NCBI GenBank assembly: GCA_051294375.1
Contig: CM119271.1
Span: 304,721-368,720 of the forward strand
Reading direction: 5' to 3'
DNA from: Paraspadella gotoi
Lineage: Eukaryota > Chaetognatha
DNA length: 64,000 nucleotides
Made by a program: the position numbers and the translations under genes. Shown piece after piece: positions 37,401 to 48,439 of this stretch. How positions within the stretch are numbered: the first letter of the stretch is position 1; the number at the start of each line of letters is the position of its first letter. The notes beneath the pieces are model-generated. The model saw only the letters and a list, made by a program, of their open reading frames with translations. It made no database searches and was not told where the DNA came from.

Positions 37401-38697
37401 GGCTTGCAGAACAGGCAACTGTGTGGTGCCCCGGAACAGAAAAGCAAAGAATGAAGCGCTTGAGTGACCTCAAAGGCACGGTCTCCAAAATAGTACGCCG
37501 TGGAGGGCAGAGAACTGGACAGAAATGTCTTGAGATCCAAAGGGGCAGCGTCGACCACCATGCGCCGACCATGAGGCAGAGAGCATCAGCGACAGAAAGA
37601 AGAGCATGAGCGGAACAACATCGAACTGACCAGCAAGGCAACTTTCCGAAGCAGGCGGAGAAGAAGCATCCGACCAACTTTTGACACGTGCGTTGGCGGT
37701 GCACACATCCACACATCCCATGACGTCGTCCTGGCCAACTAAGCAAGTCTCTCCACTGGCCCAGCCTAGAAGAGCTGGCGCAGGAGGCGGTGGCGAAGGC
37801 AAAGACATGAGGGGAAACGAGATAAAAAAAACTCGCGCCTCTGTCAAAGCGGTGTGTACTGGAGCAGGCGAAGGGGCGAAATGTAAATTTGCCCCCAGCG
37901 GCCACACACGAGGAGACACGGGGTACGGACTGGCAAGGGAGCGAAAACTTTATGTCCAAGCGAAAAGTTTATGTCAAACACTCCCCCTAACGGCAGGCTA
38001 AGGGAAGACAACGGCACCGTGTAGACGAAAAGGTAGGCTAGGGAGTGAAACTGCACTCTCTAACGGCCGTGTGTCGAAGAATAAACCTGTATTCTGTGAA
38101 ACTAAAAACGAAAAATAATTTGCAAAATTAATTCAAAAAATATTTTCGAAAAAAAGCCGGGAGACTGAGCGCGAAAGCGCGAACAGAAGAAGTGATTCTG
38201 TCTCGTGGCAGCGCGCTGAGGTAGTGGAGGGGAGGGGGAAGAGAAGGGGAGGGGGAAGAGAAGGGGAGGGGGAAGAGAAGGGGAGGGGAAGAGGAGGAGA
38301 TCCTCTTTCGTTTTCTTGTCTGGAGATGTGTTTTGCTGAGCAGATGTTGGTGGGGAAAAACGACATGATAGAACTCGACTCGTTTTTTAATTCTTTTTCA
38401 ACCTTTTTTTTCCCTTCCCGATAAATACTCTTCCCTCGCCGAAACTCTCCGACGTAGACCCCATTCCCAGTACATACCTTTGTGCAGCTCCTTCTCCTTC
38501 TTGAAGACCTTGGAGGTCTCCTCCTCGATCCTCTTGTCGCCGAATTGGCAGATGGCGAGGACGGAGGCGCCGTCGACGCAACGCGACACGACTTCCGCCA
38601 GAATCTTGTTCGTCATCTCCGACGCCATCTTGTATTTGGTGACGACGGAATCCGTAGATATCGTCTGCTCTTCCTCGTCCGACGAATGATCCCCCAT
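33964..38697 (-). CDS. PA2G4: PA2G4 / EBP1 (proliferation-associated 2G4), 7 exons
   Basis: Ribosome-associated, growth-related protein with an inactive methionine aminopeptidase fold. Exons from the start: 38478-38697, 36460-36656, 36054-36189, 35829-35975, 35266-35519, 35026-35162, 33964-34081; 402 residues, close to the family's usual 394. Blocks seen: [21 protein letters not shown]-type [70 protein letters not shown] and [14 protein letters not shown]. The lysine-rich nucleolar/RNA-binding tail (KKQNKKKKK) is followed by an unusual GGGGGE...CACPH end. Intron 35520-35828 begins with GC (ACAG|GCGAGT), the second GC-AG intron of the window; a GT donor a few bases on breaks the frame. Introns carry a MITE, a composite repeat and a GC-rich island. 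Confidence 0.95.
34108..34790. repeat. Composite GA/CAG-rich repeat, copy d
   Basis: The most complete copy: ATAAGGATCGTCGCAAT segment, tRNA-like stretch with GAGTTCAATCC at about 34338, (GA)n at 34381-34416, CAG block, GAGA block, GAAGCTG...CAGCTTC hairpin at about 34666-34691, and AACGCCGACGACAAC block. Located in the last PA2G4 intron. Confidence 0.7.
35640..35792. repeat. MITE family B copy in a PA2G4 intron
   Basis: Carries GCTATTATCTTGTAAGAG, the CCAAAGTAAGGGCACAAGATAGC block and the inverted-repeat end GGTTGTACCATTTCATAA. Confidence 0.6.
36980..38095. other. GC-rich island, possible LTR-retroelement remnant
   Basis: About 1.1 kb of clearly higher GC than the surrounding intron. Minus-strand frames stay open for 225 codons (37282-37959) without recognisable domains. 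Near 37980 the minus strand reads GGGGGAG then TGTTTGACATAAAC, like a polypurine tract followed by an LTR start; on the plus strand AATAAACCTGTATTCTG at 38081 resembles an LTR poly(A) region. I could not confirm gag or pol, so the call is weak. Confidence 0.3.
38226..38300 (+). repeat. G-rich 17-base tandem repeat
   Basis: About four units of GGGGAGGGGGAAGAGAA. Runs of four and five G on the plus strand could form a G-quadruplex. Lies in the first PA2G4 intron, about 180 bases from the exon 1 donor. Confidence 0.8.
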
Positions 38698-39572
38698 ATT
38701 TCTTTTAGTTTATGTTACGTGTGTTTTAATTTTTTTTGTTTTTAAAAATTTTAATTTTAATGTTGTTGTATGTAGTTTTTCACGTCTTTTTTCTTAACGT
38801 ATTTTAAAAGGTCGAATTAATTTTTCTTTTTTCTTTCTTGACTTATGTATATTTGTTCTCACCAAGAAACTCTTAGGGAAAAATCTTTACAAAAATACAA
38901 AAATTCCTTTTTTGGCCCTGAGAGAGAAGAAGAAAAAAAAACAAGCGTTTGTAAGGAACGGGCTTGACAATTTAATAAGAGGACTGGAATTGCTGTTCGC
39001 GGAATAAATAAAGAGTAAAGATTTGTTGCTACCCACTCTCTGTAGTAGAAATATGATCCTGTTATCGCAATGTCCAATTAAAAATCTGAGGTGAACTGTA
39101 GCGCAAGTTTGTCATCGGCTTCAAAACATCAAATACGCGCGTAAATACCAAAATGGATTATTGCTAAAATTGTGAGGTCCCTCCGTAAGACGAAACAACA
39201 GTTTAATAGAAGCGTCAAAAAGGTACGCGAGGAAACGATAACTAAGACAACAAATTAGCTAGACCCTTTTAAGTTTATTGGTAGACAACACCCATAAAAA
39301 TCACCACATTACACGTTTACTTAAAGACGAATTTAACCGAAAACCCAAAATAATAAAGGGAAAAAAAGAGGAAAAAACTGGAATAACCGAATTATATTCA
39401 ATTGGTAATATACAGTAACTAAATATAAATACTATCTATAACTAACGAGAGAACAATAAGGGGCATGGAAGAAAAAAACTTTCCGCGATGAAGCGATGAA
39501 AAAAAAAAACAGCAGCCAAAAAGCAAAAATAAGGGCGCCACAATTTTAACAATCTGCTAGTCTCCTTTTTAA

Positions 39573-39603
<31 letters not shown>

Positions 39604-39827
39604 GGAAATGAAATGAACGATGCCATCACAGGAACGAGGAACGTAGAATACGAAAAAAAGGTTCTAGATTCAAGCCAACTTAGCGAGAGAAAAAAGCCAC
39701 GACACTATTCAATAACATCACAGGAAAGCAGCCAATCAGAAACAAAAACAAAACAAATAAAACAAAAGGCGCGCAAGGTGAAAAAAAAACAGTAGGGGTA
39801 GAGAAGAAAAAAAACACGGAAGAACTT
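38698..39827. other. Intergenic DNA between PA2G4 and RAP1GDS1
   Basis: No gene recognised; a (TAA)n tract of about 30 bases at 39572-39601. Confidence 0.6.
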
Positions 39828-42740
39828 TTAAGCGAATTTCGCGATCACAGATTTTGCACCGAGTTGAACTTTTTCCTCCTCGTTGTCGACGAAGGCCTCG
39901 ACGAGAGGCAACAACGCCTCCCTGCGACGGCGGACGAGTTGCTCGATCGGTTCTCGCTTCCCGCAAATAACCAAGAGAGTGAAGACGTTGGCGAGCGTCT
40001 CGGGAGTGACGACGGGTTGCGGAGGTGTCGCTTCCTCCTCTTCCTCTCCGGCAGCGGCGGCGGCAGCACGCGCCGTCTTTAACAGCCCCTCCAACCTGTC
40101 CAGCATCGGATCCACGAATTCACGTAGCGCCTGATGCGGCAGAGAGTCGAAGATGAGCGTGAGGGAGATGAGCGCCTCGTTGCGCATCACCGTGTGTTGC
40201 GAGCCGATCATGTTTATGAGGTAAGGCACGGCGCCGTGACTCGTCACGACCTCCATCACCTTAAGGGGAGATGAGAAAGATTTGAGGATCGATAGACTTT
40301 GTTATAAATATTGATGATGGAGACAATTTATCAATTACAAATTTTTTTATTTTTTTTTACTAAATTATCAACTAGGAAATTTAACAATTATCAATTTATC
40401 AAATATCAATTCATCAATGAATTAAGAATTCGTACCTCCTGCGCTCTGGAGTTCTTGACGAGCCAGGCGAGCAGCCTGGACGCTTCGGCCTGAATCCCCG
40501 GCAAGGCCTCCACTCCGCTCCACCTGACGACGATCTCAACGAAAGTTCCGTTCTTCCCCAGCGCCGTCGCCGCGCTGGACTGATCGTCCACCAACATCCT
40601 CACCAGCCCCAGCAGCTTAAACTGGATCTGCGAGATTGGCGACTTGAAAATGGGCAGCACCGTCCCTAAAATGCCGCCGTCAAGTAGAGCCTTCTTGTTC
40701 TCCGGCGGAATGGCCAAGTTCCGTAGCGTGGAGAGGACGGCGTGCTGCATCGCCTCTGGCTTCTCCAGCGGATTTGTCTTAAGCAGATCGACGAGGCGAG
40801 CGGCGACGCCGACCTCGACCAGCTTTTCGCAATTGTCGTCGTTGCGAGCGAAGTTGCCGATGATGAGCACGCCGGCGGTTTGGAGTTGCTCGTGACTGGA
40901 GCTGAGCCAATCGACGGCTGCGCGGAAGACGGCGCCCTCGCCGCCGGCGTACATCTTGGCCATGGCAGCGTCGCCGGTGACGAGGACGATTACCAGATCC
41001 GCCGCAGTTTTGCTCAGCGAACGGCGCTCCTCTTCCGCCTAGACAAAGACAGCGTCGTAAAAGTGATTTGCTCAAAATCTTTAATTTGAGTAAGGTCGGA
41101 AACTAATTCGAACATTTCAAAGATGGTTTGAAAATATCAATAATGATTGATTCGTTATTAACTAACAGTTATTAACTCGTTCCTCTTTCAGTGTCAGAAT
41201 ACTTCGTTCTTGGTCACATTTGATAGCGGCCCCAGTTCGTCTTCTCTCAAATCCAAACATTAGATTGTTGCAGTTTTCTATTGGGCCTTATATGATTTGC
41301 CCCGTCGGAGTATCCCCAACCTACTCCGATTTGTATGGCGTTATCCACTTTCACGCTCGCAAAATTCTCCGCTCCCAACGCACCTGCAGATCGAACCCGG
41401 GCGCGTCGTCGCAGCCTAGTGCGACAACCTGCACGAGCCTCTCGCAAAAGGCCTCCTCCGCCGCCAACTGTTCCTTGACGGCGTCTTCCTCGCCCAACTG
41501 GGTCAGCAATTCGAAGAGCGACTCGATGGCGTCGTGGTCTTCGGCAAGGACATCGATGCAGGTGGCGAGACGGACGGCGACGCCGGACTCGACGCATCGG
41601 GTCAGTCCGGCCGGAGTGTCGGAGAGGCCTCCCAAGCAGAGGACGAGAGTCTGGACGAGTTCCTCGTCGGTGTTGAAGGCGGAGAGGTAAGAGTCGATGA
41701 GGGCGACGGCGCCGGCGGAGACGCTTTTCTCTTGCAGCGGCTCGTAGGTGTTGGTCAGGTTGAGCAAGCAGCCCGCCATCATGCGGCGAAGCTTGGAAGC
41801 GTCGTCGGCTTCGAATTAAGGGGAAATTGTAAAATTGTTAAATGGTTAAATTTAAATGATGCGACCGAGAATCTTTTGCCCAGTAACGCATTTTAATTAC
41901 TAATAACTAACTAATAACTACAATTGGATGAAATATAAAAATGAATTCGCGCTTTTCCCCAAATAAATTCTTTCAATAAATTTCGCCTTCATCTACAAAA
42001 AGAACGGTGTCCGTAAACGTGCTTCCCAGCCAAACAATGACACATATCAATCAGCTCGATCCTACCCCTCCCCCCGCCCAATCTCAACCCCCGATTCCCT
42101 TTCCCCTTTCCTACTCACCGTCCAACTCCTCGACGGCCTCCGGTCCGAATCTCCTCATCAAATCCATCAACTTGTTGAGCCCGCCGGCGGCCTCCACCGC
42201 CTTCCTGGCGGGGTCGCAATCGAAGCAGACGTTGCCGACGGCGCGACAGGCGTGAGTGCGGATAAGTTCGCCCTTGGAGTCGAGATCGAAAGCGGCGACG
42301 AGTGGCGCCATGACTCCGCAATCCGCGCAGATCTCGCGCATGTCCTCGATCTTCGCCACTTCGGCGACAATCTGCGCCACGCGGACGGCTCGCATGATGT
42401 TGTTGGGCGGGGCCCCGTTGAGGAGATGAGCGTCCTCTCCACCAACGGCGCCGCCCCCGTTGAGGCCGTCGTAGCCGTTCGACGGAGCGCCGCGTTTGGA
42501 GACGTAGTTGGCGAGCACGAGCCCCAGGGAGCGGAGGGTGCCCTCCTCGACGACGAGGGTCGTAGCGGTCTCCGGGTCGAGAAGATCGGGGTTTTCCTTG
42601 ATCTGACTGACGAAGCGCTGGAGTTCTTTGAGGACGTCATCGACGTCGTCGTCGTCGTAGCCGGACTCGACGCAGCGTTTGAGGTCGCGAGAGGCAGAGA
42701 CAAGGGCGGGCAACTCCGCCGCTGAGGATGAGGCTTCCAT
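39828..42740 (-). CDS. RAP1GDS1: RAP1GDS1 / SmgGDS, armadillo-repeat GTPase chaperone, 4 exons
   Basis: Binds prenylated small GTPases such as RhoA and Rap1 and acts as chaperone and exchange stimulator. Exons from the start: 42119-42740, 41384-41808, 40436-41038, 39828-40259; 693 residues against about 607 in vertebrates, the excess being an acidic N-terminal insert and a second insert. The whole protein is armadillo helices. Family blocks: VAQIVAEVAKIEDMREIC, HACRAVGNVCFDCDPARKAV, LVIVLVTGDAAMAKMY, GVLIIGNFARNDDNCEKLV, LSTLRNLAIPPENK and IQFKLLGLVRMLVDDQSSAA. Coding DNA is GC-rich against AT-rich flanks. The start ATG has a good context (CCCATGG). Confidence 0.93.
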
Positions 42741-44859
42741 GGGTTGAGATTGACCTCTCGTGGGAGAGAGAGAATAAAAGGCGCGAAGGCGCGGGTTGTT
42801 CTCGTCTTTTCTCCTTCTTAGGAGCGACTGTCTATATCTCCTTTTAAAGGATCATGTCTCTCACTTTAAGTTAAACTCAATTTCTCAATCTCAGTTTCCC
42901 GAGTTCTGTCTGAAATAAGGATATATAGGTTTATTAAAATCTAAGTGAAATCAGGAGGTACATATTACATATATTTTATTAGAAGCGTGAAGGGTGAATA
43001 TATACAAGGGGAAAAAATCTTCTTTAATGACGAATCACGATTCGCTCGAAAAACGAGAAGTGATTTGAAAAAAAAACTTATGCAAGGGAAAGAAGACACT
43101 GGACAAAAAAAAGAGAAACGTGATAAATGCTGATTAACTAATTATGCAGCTGGTTACGCGGCATCGCTAAAAAAAAAAAAAAAACTATTACGAACATGCG
43201 CCGACCATATAAACTAAATACAATGAGAAAGAGAGATGAAAGAGTGAGAACTTTAATGAAAAGTTCAAGGTAGTAGGAAAAGTGAAATGTGTGTGTGGTT
43301 TTTTTTGTTTGTTAAATTTCGATAAATACGGATTGTATTTTCTCTCTTACGTAAAAAAAAACAAAAAACCGGTCGCTAAGCGACGGGCAAGAGAGTAGAT
43401 TCAAATAATAATTCATTGATAACGTAGTACCGAGGTTGAATAGCGAAACGAAAACAAAAAAGCTTACACAGTCGAATTCTGTATAGACAAAATTGTTAAA
43501 TTGACGCGAATCTTGCGAAGTTACGCGAATTAACTGGTTCTCGAATGAATACAGGGTTACCATCGGAAAATAAGAAAAAAATCACGAATTTTACCTTTTT
43601 TTTGGAATACGCCATTACATTATTACGGGAATACGTGAGAGGAGAATTCGACGCGTTGAACCAACAATAGATTTCGTTATTCAGTTACAAAGTCGTCGAA
43701 CTCAAATCATAACAAAAATCACTATACAACAGTAAAAAATGACCATTGACCATTTCAAATAAAAAAAAAAAAAATTATCTATAGACCAAAACAAAAAAGT
43801 ACTAACGAGGCCAATTAAATAAGGCCAAACCAACTTTGATTAGTTCAAACAAAAAAAACTGTCTTGTTTTAAATTTAGTAGAGCTTATTAAAACTATTTC
43901 GTAGGAAAATAAATCTAATTGACATGATCAAAATAATTCAACGATTGCATTTCAACTTAAAACATTGAAGATCAATAATATTTACACCTTTTTATAACTT
44001 GCAGCCAAATAGTTTGGGGATAAAGGTCAGATTAGAATAACATAATAATACTACGAAAACAAAGAATTACAAAAAGCTCTTACCCCAATCGTATTTTCTG
44101 ACAAGTCATCAGAGGTGATAACGTGCGAATCTTAGGAGACATTTTCAGTTTCTATCATAAGCATAAAAGGCAGAACGAACGAGGATAAATGTCAAATAAG
44201 AAAAGCCCCCAAAAAGAAAGGGATAAAATGAAGCCTTTATATTTTCAATCTCTCCCCATTCTCTCCCATTCCATCTCCATTCTTGGGCCGATTTCGATGA
44301 CGTCGATCGAAAAAGTTCCACAAAGAATTAAAAACTCTCGTGAATTTAAAACCGTAAATAATGGACTAAATTATCGAGACAGCTTTGAACAGGTAAGAAT
44401 TAGAAAAAGAAAAGGTTGTTATTTGTATATTGGGGCCACACATTTATCCTCGCCCGTAATGACATCGATAAACATTTGACAACAGAAAAGAAACTCAATT
44501 ACCTCATTTTTCAAAAAAAAAAAAAAAAAAAAAAAAAAAGAAAACCCAGATCGCTATACATTCCGTTTGTTTTTTAAAGTTTATTCATTTGTCTTTGTTT
44601 TAGTTTCGGTTTTTTTTTTTTTCCATTCGTCTTGAAAAAATTGTTTTTCATTTCCAAGCCAGGGACACCCAAACCAATTACAAAACCACCCCCCCAAGCA
44701 ATACTTGACGCCACGCTCATTCCCCCATCGCGTCCGCCGCACACCCCGTTTTTGTCCCCCGTTTTGTCCCCCGTTTTTGTCCCCCCCTCTCTTTCTCCTA
44801 CAACAACGACCGCACCTCCTCCGTTTCGCGTTTTTGTTTTTCTCACGATTATTTTATTT
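42741..44859. other. Intergenic DNA between RAP1GDS1 and the zinc-finger gene
   Basis: 2.1 kb, AT-rich. Poly(A) tracts at about 43169-43184 and 44514-44539. The 96-codon plus-strand frame at 44189-44479 has no family signature and I do not call it. Confidence 0.6.
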
Positions 44860-46189
44860 TTATCGATGCGACCGAAAATGCTTGCTCAACGATATCTTCT
44901 GAGATGTCGTAAACTCGCACAGGTGGCACCTGTAAATCTCCTTGCCCTCGTGGAGCCTGAGGTGCCGGGTGAGGTTGCCCTTGATCGCGGTGGAGTAGTC
45001 GCAGAGGTTGCAGCAGTAGGGTTTCCCTTCCACCATGCCGCCCGCCCCCGCCGCCATGGCGTAGTGCTTGTCCACGGCGTCGAAGTCGTGCAACTGCGCG
45101 GGGGTTGAGACAAAGGTTTGTTAACATTTTTGTAATTGCATAACTCGGTACATTTCATCTCCGCGATCAACTCACCGAAGGCCTCACCTGTCCGCTAGAC
45201 ACAGAGACTGGAGAGAAACTCGCTTCCTGATCGGTGTGGTTCTTCATGTGCGCCATCAGAGGCCCCTTTTCGCAGGCCGCGTACTCGCAGTACTTGCACT
45301 TGAAGGGCTTCTCCCCCGTGTGTGTGCGGAGATGCTTCACGAGAGAGCCCTTCGTCGAAGCCGAATAGACGCAGACGTTGCATCGAAACGGCTTCTCCCC
45401 CGTATGGGTGCGCAGGTGCGAGGTCAGCGGTCCCTTTTCGGCGGACGCGTATTCGCAGTAAATGCATTTAAACGGCTTCTCGCCGGTATGCGTGCGTAGG
45501 TGCTTGGTGAGGGAGCTTTTGATGGAGGCGGCGTAAGCGCAATAGTTGCACTTGAACGGTTTCTCTCCCGTGTGCTTGCGGGTGTGGGTCGTGAGCGCCC
45601 CCTTCTCGGCCGAGGCGTACGGACAATAGTTGCACTTGAAGGGCTTCTCGCCCGTGTGGATGCGGACGTGCTTGGTGAGATCGCCCTTGGCCGAGGCCGA
45701 GTAGTCGCAGAGGTTGCATTGAAAGGGCTTCTCGCCGGACTCGCCCCTCTCCGACTTGGCGCGCTTCTTCTCCGCCGGCGGGAAGTGGAGGCGCTGGACG
45801 AGGCTTTCCTTCTGTATGAAGTACTTGTCTCCTCCGCCTCCGCCGCCGTCGGCGCCCTTAGCGTCCATCGGGAGCGAGCCCATGGGAAGCCCCTCTTCCT
45901 TCAGCTTGCGCTTGTGGGGCGGCAGCTGCTGCGGGGCGCCGTGGTGAGGATGCGGCTGATGCTGCGGATGTTGCGGCTGAGGTGGAGGCGGCGGCGGCTG
46001 CGGCTGCATGTGGTGGTGCGGCGGAGGTTGATGATGCTGAGGTGGCGCCTGATGATGCTGCGGTTGGTGTGGGTCAGAATGCATCATCTTGGGCGCCGTC
46101 CCGGGCAGATGGGGAGGCGGCGGCGGGGGCGTCACATGATAGTGGCCTCCGTCCATCTTGGGAAACCCGAGGAGAGGAATTTCCAGCAT
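44860..46189 (-). CDS. C2H2 zinc-finger protein, eight fingers, 2 exons
   Basis: Probable DNA-binding transcription factor. Exons 45188-46189 and 44860-45093; 411 residues. The N-terminal third is a His/Pro/Gln-rich low-complexity region (about residues 10-95). Six tandem fingers follow with the classical C-x2-C-x12-H-x3-H spacing and TGEKP linkers; each has an unusual repeated YxASxKGxLxxH core (for example CNYCPYASAEKGALTTH), suggesting the array grew by duplication. A linker spans the intron, then two more fingers (CNLCDYSTAIKGNLTRH and CHLCEFTTSQKISLSKH) end the protein at FRSHR. I used the ATG at 46189 (MLEIPLLGFP). I cannot assign an orthologue. Confidence 0.85.
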
Positions 46190-46735
46190 CAAAAATGTTG
46201 GCGTATCCAGCGTGACGACAGGGTGGGGGGTTTAAGAGTTCCCTTGTTCGGAAAAATGAGGAAAAAAACCGCGGATCACCTGTAGAAAAAGGTTTTTTTT
46301 TTTAAAGTCAGGGATGGGCGGAAAATTTAAAAAAAGGGAACGAGTAACAATGTAATCGTTTGCAGCTTTTTGCGGACAACGAAACAACGAAAGAACGGAT
46401 CCGAAAAAAAAACGGGAACGGGAGACGAGGAAAAAAACTGTTTTGACTTAAAAATAATTGGGGGGGAAAAAAGGCAAACCAACCGAGGAATTAATAATAA
46501 TAATCCCGTTTAAATTTCACTTTAAAAAACGTTCATCCAGCGCAGGGGTATCTCTCACGCAAGACACTTATATATCCTCCTATTACAAGCAAAAGAAAAC
46601 AAGAAGGGAAAGAAAAAAAATTGAACGAAAAATTTGCGGCCAAAGACTTTTTTTCCCGTCGCATTAAAAAAAGATCACAGAGATTGAAAAATCGAAAAAA
46701 TGAGGAGAAGAGTCCGAGTTGCAATTTCCATTGTT
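46190..46735. other. Intergenic DNA between the zinc-finger gene and PSMD8
   Basis: Half a kilobase with A-rich stretches; promoter side of the zinc-finger gene. Nothing else recognised. Confidence 0.6.
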
Positions 46736-47460
46736 TCAAATGATAATTTCCAAGGCGCGGGCGTATTCGACGGCGGTTTCGGCCAGGTTACGTGAGGGAA
46801 TCGTCTCTTCCTTCTTTTCTTCCTTCGGAAATTCGAAGGCCTCGTCCCTGACGACCCAACCTGGAGGACGTGGGGAAGGTGGTAGTAGTAATAATCAACT
46901 AAAGAATTCAATAAATAAAAAAATGTAACCATTTCAAAATTAGGTTATTTTCCATTTGAGAGACAACAGAATTCTTCGAACGACGAATAGAATAAAATCC
47001 AATCGTGGCCAAAACCAATGCACATTTCTTCCCCAACCTCCCTTTCACAGACGTACCCCGCTTGTCGGCGTAAGAGCGAAGTTCGGTGCCGTGTTTGCTC
47101 GGGTCAAGCAGGAGCATCTTAGCGGCGACTTTGACGGAGAGTTTGACGTAGGAGGCCTCCATGCAGGAGGCCATCTGGTCGCGGATCGACTCGAAGAGAA
47201 GATCGACGAAAGGCTGATAGTTGTCCGCTGGGAGGTTTTGGAACTGTTTGAAGATCTGATGGTTGAGTAAAGAGGAGTGGGGGAGATATAAGTTGATGAG
47301 ACGGTTCGACATAAGTAGGAAGATCAATTTAGACTATTCTATTTTTGCGCTGATAAAGCCTTATATCTAAGACGAACCATGTCTGTTTACGTTATCAAAA
47401 ATTGTGTTAAAATTTGTTGACTTTAAAATTGATTAAGGGACAAAATGATCATTTTGGTTG

Positions 47461-47514
<54 letters not shown>

Positions 47515-48439
47515 CGTCAATAACAAACGCAAAGTGCCCCAATTCTCACTCAAAACGTTCAAAACTAATAACATCCTTAACCCACCTTTTCACCCCGCCT
47601 CGCCTTTTCACTAAATTATACAATTTTCATTAAATTATATCACGACAATTTACCACGCTTCTTTCACCTTATTATAAGATCCCTGCATGAGATACTCCTC
47701 GTACTCTACGGGGAACTTGAGGAAGGCGTTGCCGCGAATCTCCTCCAGGTTCAGCAGCTGGAGTTCGAGGTGAAACTCGGCCAGGCGATTCTGAGCGAGC
47801 AGGTGGAGCAGGTAGAGGCCAAGAACGTGAGGTCGGTTGGGGGAATCCGGCAGGCGGTGATGGGAGGCGTAGTCTTGATAGTAGCTCCGCAGTTGCGCCA
47901 TGTAGCGCTCGAAGGAAGCGACGTCGCGGCGCTCGATCGAGTAGAAGGCGCCGATCTCGAGAATATCGCGGGTCATGAGGAGTTCCTGAAGAGAAGGTTT
48001 CGTTTCGTTTTCAGGGACAATAAATCTCTCTTTGATTAGCGCTAACGATCCCTATATCCTGAAACCTAACCTATATTATCCAACAACTAGTATCTCAAAC
48101 CTCAACATAGTCGACCTCAAATTCAAATACAAAAACCAACATAACCATTAACCAATCCTTAACCCAGGGGAGCCTGTCCAAAGTCAGGGGCAAGATAGGA
48201 AGATTGTTCTCGCCTTTGGACTCAAGACATGCTAGATTATATCTTGGTCCAATTTACACACTCACAACGCTGGAGACTTTAGCGTCGACGGAGCTGGGAA
48301 TGAAGGCGAGTCCGGTGAGGGCGACCTTGAGTTTAGACAAGAGGTTCCCGCACTTGTCGAGGTCGCGCGGCGTCCCCGCCCATTCCTGCTTCAACAGCCC
48401 GTGTACGTTCTGCACCTCCTTCAGCTGGGGCGACAACAT
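46736..48439 (-). CDS. PSMD8: 26S proteasome lid subunit PSMD8 / Rpn12, 4 exons
   Basis: Part of the 19S regulatory particle lid. Exons from the start: 48266-48439, 47668-47985, 47057-47255, 46736-46860; 271 residues, like the yeast and short animal forms. The family core is clear: TRDILEIGAFYSIERRDVASFERYMAQL, LLHLLAQNRLAEFHLELQLL, EYLMQGSYNK, FVDLLFESIRDQMASCMEASY, then the PCI winged-helix part (LRSYADKRGWVVRDEAF) and the helix IPSRNLAETAVEYARALEII at the C terminus, the segment that in yeast docks the lid. The ATG at 48439 gives MLSPQLKEVQNVHGLL, matching the family N terminus. Confidence 0.95.
47462..47512. repeat. (AAT)n microsatellite
   Basis: About 17 uninterrupted AAT units inside the second-to-last PSMD8 intron. 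Confidence 0.95.

Noticed and set aside
37282-37959. 225-codon minus-strand ORF as a gene
   Set aside because: No recognisable domain or splice context; Cys/His spacing does not fit a gag zinc knuckle when counted. Kept only as part of a GC-rich island.
42252-42725. 157-codon plus-strand ORF
   Set aside because: Antisense to RAP1GDS1 exon 1.
45500-46285. 261-codon plus-strand ORF
   Set aside because: Antisense to the zinc-finger exon, which has clear C2H2 motifs.
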